Shown here: positions 45,016-53,128 of the stretch, in pieces | Layout: every line of letters starts with the position of its first letter | Numbering within the stretch: the stretch's first letter is position 1 | Origin: Natronococcus occultus SP4 | GTDB taxonomy: Archaea > Halobacteriota > Halobacteria > Halobacteriales > Natrialbaceae | Assembly: GCF_000328685.1 (NCBI RefSeq) | Contig: NC_019974.1 | Span: 2,161,001 to 2,225,000, forward strand | Length of the DNA: 64,000 nucleotides | Reading direction: 5' to 3' | Notes under the pieces: model-generated | The model's database searches: none | What the model saw: only the letters and a program-made list of their open reading frames with translations | Told to the model about the DNA's origin: nothing | Made by a program: the position numbers and the translations under genes

Positions 45016-45170
45016 TGTTGATCACCTTTTGATTCTGCGGCGTGGATGAGTTGACCCAGGAATGTCACGTAGAGCAGTGCGATTATCTGTATCGATGTGA
45101 GTTCGAAGATGGTGGTGTCGTTGTCGACGTTTTCGAGTATTTCGACTGCTCTGGTGGTGATGCTGTTCAC
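45012..45170 (-). CDS. 52-aa single-pass membrane mini-protein
   Basis: GTG start; MNSITTRAVEILENVDNDTT then a hydrophobic helix (FELTSIQIIALLYVTFLGQL) and a short polar tail. Both ends overlap neighbouring genes by four bases (GTGA and ATGA), a strong sign that it is translated. Confidence 0.6.
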   Translation of the reverse strand: MNSITTRAVEILENVDNDTTIFELTSIQIIALLYVTFLGQLIHAAESKGDQQ

Positions 45171-46084
45171 CGCTGATCACCGCCTTCGAGCGAGCAGTCG
45201 AGTTCGTCTGGATGGTCTGTGTACTCGTACCCTCTGGTGTTCTCGTACACATACTCATCATAGCCGTCCATCACGACCGTGCCTTCGTAGATCGTTTCTT
45301 TCGTTATGTCTCCGTAGACGTGGATTTCACTGCCGGGTGTCACTGTTGTACTGGCAGTATCACCTTCGCGGTAGTGTTCTCCTTCGACGAGCACGATGGC
45401 GTTGGGTGCGAGCGCGCCATCTATCAGTAGTTCAGTGTCGTCGCCCCACGTGACATCATCGGTGTAGACTCCGCAGCCATAGACCCGATGTTCACCGAGC
45501 GGTGATTCTCTGGTTTGTACATCTGGTTTTAATTCTGCGGATGCGGGTTTGAGTTGTTCATTGTCTCCTTCTTCACCGTCGTCGTTGTCTCCATTCTTAA
45601 AATCAGTTTCGTCGATATCGTCCCCATTCTTAGAATCATCTTCGTCGCTGTCGTCAGTTTCAGAATCAGTTTCGTCGTCGTCGTCGTTGTTGGTTTCTGG
45701 GCGTTCTGCTTCGTACAGTCCCCCATCATCTGCCTCGATGACTACCTTGTCTGGTTTCGACGTACTTGCAACGGTAATTGACTTGCAGTCACCGTCGGTG
45801 ATCGTGGCGGTGTACACACCGTCCTCCGTGGGTGATTCCTCGAGTGTACTCCACTTGGTTTCTTCTTCTGGTGGTGAGTCAAAGTTGCAAGTTACCTGAG
45901 ATGGGGTGCCTGATTCTTGGTGGACGTGGATTTTGTTGATATCGTCAACTTTGTCGGGCGTGTGGTAGTCTACGACGACGGCATCGCTGAACGTGATATC
46001 GTCGTCACTACCACCAGCGAAGGCGAGTCCGGCGGTGATTAATCCGACTATGAAGATGAGTGTGATTGTGGTGTCGTGATTCAT
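45167..46084 (-). CDS. secreted acidic protein with signal peptide
   Basis: This 305-residue protein has a Sec-type signal at the start (TTITLIFIVGLITAGLAFAGG), then a beta domain with two cysteines, a long Asp/Glu/Asn-rich linker with near repeats (DSKNGDD, DFKNGDN; about 135-170) and a second beta domain with two more cysteines. It is extracellular or on the particle surface. It is the only large gene in the mini-protein operon. Family not recognised. Confidence 0.7.
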   Translation of the reverse strand: MNHDTTITLIFIVGLITAGLAFAGGSDDDITFSDAVVVDYHTPDKVDDINKIHVHQESGTPSQVTCNFDSPPEEETKWSTLEESPTEDGVYTATITDGDCKSITVASTSKPDKVVIEADDGGLYEAERPETNNDDDDETDSETDDSDEDDSKNGDDIDETDFKNGDNDDGEEGDNEQLKPASAELKPDVQTRESPLGEHRVYGCGVYTDDVTWGDDTELLIDGALAPNAIVLVEGEHYREGDTASTTVTPGSEIHVYGDITKETIYEGTVVMDGYDEYVYENTRGYEYTDHPDELDCSLEGGDQR

Positions 46085-46287
46085 TGCTGATCACCGTCAG
46101 AAGATTTGTATCGTGTGTCTACCCCGCGGAAGTTGATTTCGAGGGCGTAGATGGCACCGCAGATAGGGCATACGACTTCTGATTCCCGTGGTAGATCTAG
46201 GTGTTCACCTTCGTGGGTTGTTATGCTATCGCATACGTGGCATTCTATGGTGAAGTCGATCAAGACTTTGTTTTTTAGCCTAGGCAT
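46081..46287 (-). CDS. 68-aa zinc-ribbon mini-protein
   Basis: Starts MPRLKNKVLIDFTIECHVCD. It has CHVC and CPIC pairs around EHLDLPRESEVV, forming one zinc ribbon. GTGATCACG precedes the ATG, and the stop overlaps the next start as ATGA. Confidence 0.68.
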   Translation of the reverse strand: MPRLKNKVLIDFTIECHVCDSITTHEGEHLDLPRESEVVCPICGAIYALEINFRGVDTRYKSSDGDQQ

Positions 46288-46528
46288 CGTGATCACCCTC
46301 CGATTCACCGTCGGAGCAGTTTCTGATGTGATCAAGGAATAGTTCCCAATGTGGGTACGGGGCTGCTTCGCGGCCGCACACGGGGCATTCATCGGGGACG
46401 ACGACTCCTTTCCCTTTGCATTCTGGGCAGGTGTTGTTCCCGTCGTGCATACATCTCCCCTTCGCGTGGCAGATGTCGTCGATGCAGGCGATGATTTCGC
46501 CCTTGCCGTGGCATCGTGGGCAGGTCAT
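46280..46528 (-). CDS. 82-aa protein with DnaJ-like and C2H2 zinc motifs
   Basis: Two CxxCxGKG units (CPRCHGKG and CPECKGKG) resemble the zinc centre of DnaJ, with two further cysteines between them. The C-terminal CPVCGREAAPYPHWELFLDHIRNC looks like a separate finger. No J-domain is present. It may bind single-stranded nucleic acid or unfolded protein. It overlaps both neighbours. Confidence 0.68.
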   Translation of the reverse strand: MTCPRCHGKGEIIACIDDICHAKGRCMHDGNNTCPECKGKGVVVPDECPVCGREAAPYPHWELFLDHIRNCSDGESEGDHDA

Positions 46529-46830
46529 TGCTGATCACTCGCATTACGCGATCCACCTCTGTTCTGTCGTGGATTCGGTTCTGTCTGCCACTCGATCAAG
46601 TCTGAGTATGAGGACAGTCGTACGGCCTCGATCTCCGCAGAATCAGGGGTGTATTCGGGTAGGTCGTACTCCCAACTCCAGTCGCCAACACGTACCCACT
46701 CGTAACCCGAATGTAGGTTCTGTTCAATCCAGTTTTTGGCACTCTCGATGTCTGTGAAGGCGAGTTTTCCGCTGTTGTCGAAGTCTGGTTCTTCGTACCG
46801 TGCGACGTAGATCCAGACGCTTTCACTCAT
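46525..46830 (-). CDS. 101-aa hypothetical protein
   Basis: It starts MSESVWIYVARYEEPDFDNSG from ATG 46830, with GGTGATCACG ahead. The middle (AFTDIESAKNWIEQNLHSGYEWVRVGDWSWEYDLPEY) suggests a small alpha-beta domain. It is one of the few operon members without a zinc motif. Its stop overlaps the next ATG by four bases. Confidence 0.62.
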   Translation of the reverse strand: MSESVWIYVARYEEPDFDNSGKLAFTDIESAKNWIEQNLHSGYEWVRVGDWSWEYDLPEYTPDSAEIEAVRLSSYSDLIEWQTEPNPRQNRGGSRNASDQQ

Positions 46831-47182
46831 CGTGATCACCCACCGTGGTGGTGCAGTCTGGGCAGTGCTGGATTCCTTGCACGTTCACTGTCGCGGATCC
46901 GCAGTCACTGCACCTGTCCCCATCCTCGATTTCTCGAGCTATGCGGAGTTGTTGCAGATATCGTACCACGATTTCACCGGGACAGTCAGTCGTGACGCCG
47001 CCATACTCGGTGATCGCGTGAAGGAATTCTTGATCTTCTAGTGGTTCTCGTATTCCTGATCGTGCCTTGACGACTTGGCATTCGTAGCAGGTTAGCAGGT
47101 AGCGGTTGCTGGTGTCTACTTGTGTGCCTGGTAGTTCCGCGAGCTGGTTCGCGAATTCCTTTGGTTTGAGTGGTTCATTCAT
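46823..47182 (-). CDS. zinc-ribbon protein
   Basis: The 119 residues contain TCYECQVVK and a C-terminal ribbon (RCSDCGSATVNVQGIQHCPDC). The central part (EFLHAITEYGGVTTDCPGEIVVRYLQQLRIA) is helical. The start at 47182 follows GGTGGTGAGGATGA and overlaps the previous gene by eight bases. Confidence 0.68.
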   Translation of the reverse strand: MNEPLKPKEFANQLAELPGTQVDTSNRYLLTCYECQVVKARSGIREPLEDQEFLHAITEYGGVTTDCPGEIVVRYLQQLRIAREIEDGDRCSDCGSATVNVQGIQHCPDCTTTVGDHDE

Positions 47183-47435
47183 CCTCACCACCCGACTCGT
47201 CGGTGAGCCGATCGATGTCTTTTAGGCTGATTTTGGTGGTGTCTTCAACGCGAAGCACATCGGTGTATTCCATCAGTGCGTTAAAATCGCCGGCTGATGT
47301 TCTGGTGAAGGGGATTTGGATGCCGAAGCGTGTGTACCCACGGTGTTTTTCGCAGTGGGCGTGTAGTGATGCGACATCTGTCGTTGTGTGGTCGCATTCT
47401 GTGCAGCGGAAAAGTACGGTGTTACTATCATTCAT
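47175..47435 (-). CDS. C2H2 zinc-finger protein
   Basis: The 86 residues open with a nearly classical C2H2 finger, FRCTECDHTTTDVASLHAHCEKH, followed by a strand-helix tail with RTSAGDFNALMEYTDVLRV. It is probably nucleic-acid binding. It has the same GGTGGTGAGGATGA start context as the gene after it. Confidence 0.7.
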   Translation of the reverse strand: MNDSNTVLFRCTECDHTTTDVASLHAHCEKHRGYTRFGIQIPFTRTSAGDFNALMEYTDVLRVEDTTKISLKDIDRLTDESGGEDE

Positions 47436-47811
47436 CCTCACCACCCGACTCCCCGTCGTTGGTGAGTCGATCGATTGCGTTCTGCATTGCTTCCTCGTGG
47501 GCGTTATCGCCTAGATTACATTCTTCAATGCTTTCGTGTAGGATTGCTGCGAAGAAGTCATCATTTGCTTCGCGGACTTTTCGAAGTCCTTCGAGATCTT
47601 CTATTGAATCGTGTGTGTAGTACTCGTGTTCGTACAGACCACGTGATACGCGTCGTGCGCGACCGTCACGGATTAGTTCTTTAAGCAACTGCGTGGCTCT
47701 CGTCCCGCTGACTTCGAGTTCGGCGGCGATCATCAGGCGCGTTGCGCGTCCTTCTCTTGCGAGGATCTGTTCTGTTTCTCGTGCTTTTGGCGATACTTGG
47801 TTGTCTTTCAT
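47428..47811 (-). CDS. winged-helix regulator heading the mini-protein operon
   Basis: In this 127-residue protein the wHTH (SPKARETEQILAREGRATRLMIAAELEVSGTRATQLLKELIRDGRARRVSRGLYEH) is followed by an acidic helical tail. As first gene of the nine-gene operon it probably controls it. AACTTATC and ACTATAC motifs upstream are TATA candidates. It is divergent from the SWIM gene at 47973, with a 160-bp shared control region. Confidence 0.78.
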   Translation of the reverse strand: MKDNQVSPKARETEQILAREGRATRLMIAAELEVSGTRATQLLKELIRDGRARRVSRGLYEHEYYTHDSIEDLEGLRKVREANDDFFAAILHESIEECNLGDNAHEEAMQNAIDRLTNDGESGGEDE

Positions 47812-47972
47812 CACCTATGTATAGTTAGTACGTTTAGTTGATAAGTTGCTTGGTTGAAGGGGTTAGATAGTGCATTTTCACAGCTCTATACGTGTTAAAA
47901 CGGTTTCGGCTGACACCCTTCTCAACCAACAGGTTATTAATCATAACCACCTTACCGTTAGATGCAGAGTTG

Positions 47973-48215
47973 ATGAGAGCAAATGATTACAAACGCGATA
48001 TCCGCGCGGTTCGCGACATCGATAGCGTTGCGAGGATCGGTGATCGTGACGCGTGGATTGTGAATGAGGAATATGTTGTAGACCGCATCGACCAGGATTC
48101 CTGGATCTGTGGTTGTGAAGACTATGAGTATCGTGATGTAGATTGTAAGCATATCTGTGCAGTGCAGCAGCGTCTTGGATTGCGTCTCCAACCGATGGAG
48201 GGTGATGAAGTATGA
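47973..48215 (+). CDS. SWIM zinc-finger protein
   Basis: The 80 residues carry a C-terminal SWIM motif, WICGCEDYEYRDVDCKHICAVQQRLG (CxC...CxH). A TTATTAATCATA box about 30 nt upstream supports ATG 47973. It is a small, virus-type SWIM protein that probably binds DNA. It begins a three-gene plus-strand set linked by ATGA overlaps. Confidence 0.75.
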   Translation: MRANDYKRDIRAVRDIDSVARIGDRDAWIVNEEYVVDRIDQDSWICGCEDYEYRDVDCKHICAVQQRLGLRLQPMEGDEV

Positions 48216-48559
48216 CGCAGCTCGAACCTGGAGACTTGGCTGTTGACAGGGAGTCTGACTCATCGGATTTCCTCGTCTTCCTCTCACACACTGGTGTGCC
48301 AGCGAATGAGTATGTGATCTGGGAAACGCCGCCTGATGATGCTGACATCACCGTGTTCCGTAAGAACCGCGACTACGATCCAAGTGAGGCGGTTGTTGAA
48401 GCTGCATATTTGGAAGATATCAAGCGTTCAATCGCTGACTGGGATCTTGACGAGATCATCGAGGGGCACGAGGAAGGCGAGTTGGAGGATCACGGAGTCA
48501 AAGTGTATGGTTTCCCGTCGAGTCGGTTGTCTTCCGCGTCAGCGGGTGATGATCGATGA
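48212..48559 (+). CDS. hypothetical acidic protein
   Basis: The 115 residues start MTQLEPGDLAVDRESDSSDF. The strand-rich first half (FLVFLSHTGVPANEYVIWETPPDDADITVF) and helical second half suggest an alpha-beta fold. GGTGATGA precedes the start, and ATGA overlaps join it to both neighbours. Family unknown. Confidence 0.65.
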   Translation: MTQLEPGDLAVDRESDSSDFLVFLSHTGVPANEYVIWETPPDDADITVFRKNRDYDPSEAVVEAAYLEDIKRSIADWDLDEIIEGHEEGELEDHGVKVYGFPSSRLSSASAGDDR

Positions 48560-48831
48560 GCAAGGCGGCCGACAGCGACGCTGATGATCCGTACCTGTAT
48601 TACCGTACTGCGTTGCGTGAAGAGGATGGTGCTGTGGTTGTGACGACCGAACCTCACCAACTGGATAATCCCCGCGAGTATCGTTTCCGCCGCCTTCCAA
48701 GCGGCCGGTTGTTAGCACCTAAGTCTGCTACGTGGCATACAATCGCGTACCTGCGGGATGAGTTGGAGTATGATGTACTGACGCCGGGTGTGTTTGATGA
48801 TCAAGTGTTGTTGATTGACTACGAGGATTAA
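48556..48831 (+). CDS. hypothetical acidic protein
   Basis: The 91 residues include LYYRTALREEDGAVVVTTEPHQL and REYRFRRLPSGRLLAPKSATWHTIAYLRDELEYD, which look like a small beta-alpha domain. It is the last gene of the SWIM set and overlaps the tatA gene by four bases on the opposite strand. Confidence 0.65.
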   Translation: MSKAADSDADDPYLYYRTALREEDGAVVVTTEPHQLDNPREYRFRRLPSGRLLAPKSATWHTIAYLRDELEYDVLTPGVFDDQVLLIDYED

Positions 48832-49022
48832 TCCTCCGTCGGTTCTTCCTCGTGGATATCGTTCCGCATTTCCTCGAGTTCAGTTTCTGCCTGCTGTTTG
48901 CCTTTTCTGAGTTCGCCAGTTGCTTGGCCAATTGAGCGGGCGAGTTTTGGTAGTTTGTTCGCTCCGAAGAGGAGTACGACGACTGCTATGATTACGAGCA
49001 ATTCAGGGCCTACTGGAAACAT
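48828..49022 (-). CDS. tatA: TatA-like twin-arginine translocase subunit
   Basis: The 64-residue protein is a clear TatA/E. It has a short membrane helix (ELLVIIAVVVLLFG), the hinge and amphipathic helix FGANKLPKLARSIGQATGEL and a charged tail (ELRKGKQQAETELEEM). Start ATG 49022 gives the typical MFPVGPEL N-terminus; host TatA is normally coded elsewhere. TatA forms the pore of the Tat system that exports folded proteins. In an integrated element this is unusual and fits the Tat-type signal of the spike-like protein at 54750-56933. Confidence 0.9.
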   Translation of the reverse strand: MFPVGPELLVIIAVVVLLFGANKLPKLARSIGQATGELRKGKQQAETELEEMRNDIHEEEPTED

Positions 49023-49072
49023 ACCTATTGTTTTGTTGTCAGGAAGGTTAAGTAGCAGCCGAGAACGGTTTG

Positions 49073-49642
49073 TCAATCCTCTCGCGGAACCAACTCGTCT
49101 CCAAGTTCTTCCTCGATGTAGTCTAGTAAATCGTCAACAGAGTAAGAAACACGGTCGACATCAGCATACGGGATCGTCACCTCGACACAATTGTCCTCCG
49201 GACGGAGATGGCAATCCATCTCATACTTCTCGAATTCGAACTTGGTAATTAAACCGAAATCTGGGGGTGTTTCCGATATCATTGGAGAACGTGTTGACTC
49301 GATCGAAACTGTGACATCTCCATCGAAGCCATACAGGATCTTCTCCGTCAGGTACCTCCATCCACTCGCCTCCGTTACAAACACTTCGTCGACTTCGAAA
49401 TTGAATTCCGGGTTATCGTCCTGAAAAATTTTCTCTGCTGACAACTCTATCCCAACCGATGAACTGGACTCTGGTTCCCTTTCGTACTCGATACATCGAC
49501 TCCAATTACGTATCCTGTTCTCAATCTTCTTCTGACGGTCTAGCTCACCATCAGCGTAATTCAGTCGTCCGTAAACTGCCGTAATGAAAGCGAAGACTGC
49601 GGCCAATGCTGAGAGAGTTAGTTGTACGACAGTGATAGGCAT
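49073..49642 (-). CDS. membrane-anchored hypothetical protein
   Basis: This 189-residue protein has an N-terminal hydrophobic helix (VQLTLSALAAVFAFITAVYG) and then a basic turn and a strand-rich acidic domain. It starts 50 bases upstream of tatA on the same strand, so the two may be co-transcribed. No family is recognised. Confidence 0.6.
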   Translation of the reverse strand: MPITVVQLTLSALAAVFAFITAVYGRLNYADGELDRQKKIENRIRNWSRCIEYEREPESSSSVGIELSAEKIFQDDNPEFNFEVDEVFVTEASGWRYLTEKILYGFDGDVTVSIESTRSPMISETPPDFGLITKFEFEKYEMDCHLRPEDNCVEVTIPYADVDRVSYSVDDLLDYIEEELGDELVPRED

Positions 49643-49756
49643 ACGACTTGATACACACATCCACGTGATAAATTACGTGACACTGGGACAACACGCCCTG
49701 ATATATAGAAGCACTCTCACCGACACCTGTATGTGGGATTACTATTCATTCAGTGT

Positions 49757-50287
49757 ATGATCGACCTCTTAGCGGATTACTGGAACGATGCACTAACCCT
49801 AGTACTTGGCTTGTCGACGCTCGTTATCGGATACTATCAAGTCCAGCACCTGCGATCACAACGACCGGATGTAGATGTCGGTAATTTAGACAATTTCACG
49901 TGGTATGAATACGCGGGTGATAAATTCAGCATTAGGCTTGATGCGGAAGTGCAGAACGGGGGTGGGAGAGCAACAACCATCAACGGTGCAGAAATCTATT
50001 TTGAACAACCCAAATGGCGTATACCACCGCGTTATTGGTACCGTTTTCGCAGTCCACGTCACACCCACACTCTTGACATTTCTCGCACCGAATTGGACGT
50101 GGGCGGAGTAACGGGATTGTATGGAGATGAATCCGGAGATATTCCGGAAGAGAGTGCCTTAGACCCTGGTTCGAATTGCGGCGCAGTATTACGGATTGAT
50201 ACGGTTGAGGGGCCGTGTTATTATCGGTTAGAGGCATCATATGTAGGTGATTCTGAAAGACCTAGTAATCAATATCAGGTGAGGTAG
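49757..50287 (+). CDS. membrane-anchored beta-domain protein
   Basis: The 176 residues from ATG 49757 have one N-terminal helix (LTLVLGLSTLVIGYYQVQHL), then a beta sandwich-like region (IRLDAEVQNGGGRATTINGAEIYF, GAVLRIDTVEGPCYYRLEASYVG). The layout mirrors the divergent neighbour at 49073, and the two may work as a pair. Family unknown. Confidence 0.6.
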   Translation: MIDLLADYWNDALTLVLGLSTLVIGYYQVQHLRSQRPDVDVGNLDNFTWYEYAGDKFSIRLDAEVQNGGGRATTINGAEIYFEQPKWRIPPRYWYRFRSPRHTHTLDISRTELDVGGVTGLYGDESGDIPEESALDPGSNCGAVLRIDTVEGPCYYRLEASYVGDSERPSNQYQVR

Positions 50288-50299
50288 CCTTCTGATTTC

Positions 50300-50358
50300 G
50301 GGGTCAAGCCCCCCGGGCCACCCACCCCTGCCCGGGGTGGGGGCCACAACTTGACCCC
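50300..50358. terminator. strong nested inverted repeat
   Basis: Perfect 9-bp outer arms GGGGTCAAG / CTTGACCCC enclose a GC-rich inner hairpin (CCACCCC-TGCCC-GGGGTGG). It stands between two plus-strand genes. There is no T-run, so termination is not certain. A GGGGTCAAG copy also occurs near 57222. Confidence 0.5.
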
Positions 50359-50402
50359 GCAGTCGAGTATGGTTCTTACCGTTTGAGTGACTATTTCTTT
50401 GT

Positions 50403-50780
50403 ATGCCATCTAAGGATTCAGCTCGAGTTGGAAGGATTGCAGAGGAAGCAGCCCGTCGTAAGTACAGTGCAAGAAGTGATCACAGTAGCTGGCACGACAT
50501 CCGTTACCGGAACGGAACGCCGGCGGATGTGAAGGCAGCGCAGCACAATAGGAATGGGCGGTATGGACGGTTCAGGCTTTGGCGGGAAGCACACGAGAAA
50601 TTGAAGGAGAATGGTGGTGGGTATGTTTTCGCCGTCGTATCCGAGGGACAGGTGTTGAAACTCAAGCGACTGAGTGCAAGGGAAGTCGAACACCAGCTTG
50701 GTGGGATATCTTGGTACGCATCTGGACACGAGGGTAAAGGCAGTCAGACGAAGATTCCGTGGCGGTACATCTTCGGTTAG
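50403..50780 (+). CDS. Holliday-junction-resolvase-like nuclease
   Basis: The 125-residue basic protein has an archaeal-resolvase-like layout: RVGRIAEEAARRKY (catalytic Glu helix), WHDIRYRNGTPADVKAAQ with the Asp...Asp-x-Lys of the PD-(D/E)xK fold, and a basic helix (RNGRYGRFRLWREAHEKL). Such small nucleases are frequent in haloviruses and plasmids for recombination or replication. Lys and Arg content is high for a haloarchaeal protein. Stand-alone gene after the inverted repeat. Confidence 0.72.
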   Translation: MPSKDSARVGRIAEEAARRKYSARSDHSSWHDIRYRNGTPADVKAAQHNRNGRYGRFRLWREAHEKLKENGGGYVFAVVSEGQVLKLKRLSAREVEHQLGGISWYASGHEGKGSQTKIPWRYIFG

Positions 50781-50880
50781 TGGTATGGGGTGGGGTGTCC
50801 TACGTGAATGCGCGCGCACGCGAGACGCGGAAACCGACGCCGTTCAGCGGTTCTCTCACGCGCGCGTCCGCGAGAGCCAG

Positions 50881-51990
50881 TCAGATATCACTAGGCTTCA
50901 ACGACCGGGTATCCAACCCCCAACCAAGCTGATTGAACACACCCTTCGCATCAACATCATCCGTGTAAACATTCGGAACATACGCGACTTCGTTATGGGA
51001 GAATCGAACCATAACACCAGCAACTCCCGACACATCATCACTCGCAAACACACCCTCATCACCCGGCCGTATAGCAGGATACGTTCGATCGAACCCACCC
51101 GGAATCGCACCGACTTCGGTCAAATAATTCTCCCACACACTGGTTGCGTCCTGAACTGCACTTGAGACTTCGACATCGTCCTCACTTGCATATCCGTACG
51201 GTTCACCGATCACTTTCTCAACCACTTCCTCAACAGAATGCACCGTTTCAATCTTCATATCGATGAAAACGATAAGCGGTCGTTCACCCCTCTGCTTCGC
51301 TGCTTTCTGCCGAACATTGCCCGGTATCTTCTCGTTTTCATCTGGCGTGATTCCAACGAGTCCTGACTGTATGATACCTCCCAGTTCCCCAGAATCAGGT
51401 TCCAACACCTCTACTTCAAAAGCATCAGTTTCAACCGTAACCGGTAGATCATTCACGCTGAGACTCCCAATCTCATCAATCACTTCATCAACCTGCCTCT
51501 CGTTCTCCGCCCAAGACTCACCGTTACTGGCATAGTTGTTGTACGCGTGTTTCTTCCGGATTACGGGCTTGTATTCGCAGTTCAACTCTTCTGCAAGATG
51601 AACACGAATCCGCTTCGTTTCCTGTGACTCCCTTATACAAGCCACTTCTACGTCCAGATCTTCACACCCATACTCCGGCAGTCCCGTAGTTCCCTTAACG
51701 TCCAATACGCCTGGATCGTCACACAACCACCGTTCCGTTGCAACATACCCAATCAGTTCACTGAAGAACGAGTCAAATCCTCTCATCGAGTACAGATCGT
51801 TCTCATACTCAGTTGCGATCTCCTCGGCAGGTGTTCGGCCAATCAACCGAGAATAATAGTCCAGTCCACGCCAATTGTCCATCACGACAGAAAAATACAC
51901 TTGATGGTGCGTATCTGCCTTCGACCACCAATCATCTCCGAGAAGCGATGCGATCTCAGGATACTGTTCCTCGAACTCGTCTTGATCCAT
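50881..51990 (-). CDS. hypothetical protein of the virion-like module
   Basis: This 369-residue soluble protein begins MDQDEFEEQYPEIASLLGDDWW. The first half (FFSELIGYVATERWL...VLDVKGTTGLPEYGCEDLDVEVACIRE) has a loose Glu-Asp-strand pattern that could be nuclease-like, but I cannot confirm it. The rest alternates strands and helices, with VFIDMKIETV near 250. It is the last gene of the minus-strand module that starts at 58 kb. Confidence 0.55.
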   Translation of the reverse strand: MDQDEFEEQYPEIASLLGDDWWSKADTHHQVYFSVVMDNWRGLDYYSRLIGRTPAEEIATEYENDLYSMRGFDSFFSELIGYVATERWLCDDPGVLDVKGTTGLPEYGCEDLDVEVACIRESQETKRIRVHLAEELNCEYKPVIRKKHAYNNYASNGESWAENERQVDEVIDEIGSLSVNDLPVTVETDAFEVEVLEPDSGELGGIIQSGLVGITPDENEKIPGNVRQKAAKQRGERPLIVFIDMKIETVHSVEEVVEKVIGEPYGYASEDDVEVSSAVQDATSVWENYLTEVGAIPGGFDRTYPAIRPGDEGVFASDDVSGVAGVMVRFSHNEVAYVPNVYTDDVDAKGVFNQLGWGLDTRSLKPSDI

Positions 51991-52033
51991 AGACACTACC
52001 TGTTCTACTACAAAATAAATTCAACCACCGGGG

Positions 52034-53128
52034 TCAGTCTTCGTCTTCTTCATCCGGTTCGTACTGATCCGTGTGATGCCGACAGTATCCGTTCTCGTCA
52101 AGTGCGGCAGGGTTGTCCTGCTGACACGCTTCACCATCCTGGCGAACTCCCTGGCAAGACTCCCACTCTGGTTCCTCGTCAGTGCCTTCGCCCCAGTCCA
52201 ACTCGTCCACATCGTTATCAAGGTCAACGAGATCGTCGCCGTCGTAGTCCCACTTCCAGGTGCTGGTTTCGTCTGGATCGTACTTCCACTTCGACGTGAC
52301 GTCCGGCAGTGCTTTCAGTTCGTACTTTTTGTCGACGTACTCTTTTTTCTCTGTGATGTTCTCGTAGATCGTGGCGCGTTTCTTGCTGGTCTTATGGATG
52401 ACTTCCGCGAAACGACGGATCTCGGGAGAGATATCTCGACCGCCCTCTGCGTGGCCAATGATAGTCAGTCCAAGGTCATACTTCGCGGCGAAACGGATGA
52501 GTTGCCGCATCTGCTCTTTAACCTCGTAATCGTCGAGATCCCCACTCGCGTGTGCGGCTGCTTCGTCTAGGATCATCATCGTCGGTTCATCCTTGTGATC
52601 ACGAGCGTACTCCACCAGGGTACTCATACGGCTACACGACTCAGTAGCTGGGCACGTACGGATGTTGGATAGGACGGTTCCTCGGGGGTGTTCGTCCTGC
52701 CACAACTTTCCGTAGATTTTGAGTGTCGTGCTGGATTTCCCCGTGTTCATATGCCCCGAAACGAGCGTGATGGGGGCGTCACGGGACACCCAGTCTCCTA
52801 ACCAGTCCAGGGCGTCCATCGTGGACATATCGACCTTCGTGTCAGGCATCCCTGTCAGGTAGTCGATGACGTGCATCTGCCCTTCTTCGAGCGCGTACTG
52901 CGCGGTTTCCGTACCGTACTTCGCCAGGGCTTCCTTGGCGAACCGTGTTTCCCAGAACCTTGCTGGCATTTCGTCAGTGAGTGGTTGATATCGTTCCGCG
53001 ACCCACGACAACCACTTCCTGATCTTCGGGTCTGGAACGAGTCCTGCGTGGACGTGGATGTTGTTGTCCTCGTCGCGGGTGTATTCGCGCAGGTATGACG
53101 CTCCGTCGAATCCGTCTCCGTCTTTCAT
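52034..53128 (-). CDS. P-loop ATPase (pleolipovirus VP8-like) with C-terminal zinc motif
   Basis: This 364-residue ATPase has Walker A GHMNTGKS (125-132), Walker B MILDEAAAH (185 onward) and a Gln/His sensor region (LTIIGHAEGGRD). The acidic C-terminus ends with a Cys/His cluster (CQGVRQDGEACQ...YCRHH). Its position after a spike, a 70-aa TM protein and a signal-peptide protein equals that of VP8 in pleolipoviruses, whose role is thought to be in assembly or genome handling. Its ATG overlaps the previous stop by four bases. Confidence 0.8.
   Translation of the reverse strand: MKDGDGFDGASYLREYTRDEDNNIHVHAGLVPDPKIRKWLSWVAERYQPLTDEMPARFWETRFAKEALAKYGTETAQYALEEGQMHVIDYLTGMPDTKVDMSTMDALDWLGDWVSRDAPITLVSGHMNTGKSSTTLKIYGKLWQDEHPRGTVLSNIRTCPATESCSRMSTLVEYARDHKDEPTMMILDEAAAHASGDLDDYEVKEQMRQLIRFAAKYDLGLTIIGHAEGGRDISPEIRRFAEVIHKTSKKRATIYENITEKKEYVDKKYELKALPDVTSKWKYDPDETSTWKWDYDGDDLVDLDNDVDELDWGEGTDEEPEWESCQGVRQDGEACQQDNPAALDENGYCRHHTDQYEPDEEDED

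Noticed and set aside
44756-45025. 89-residue His/Arg-rich minus-strand frame and its 84-residue plus-strand counterpart
   Set aside because: The 45-residue zinc-finger frame (44878-45015) in another frame has coupled overlap, a ribosome-binding site and a proper motif.
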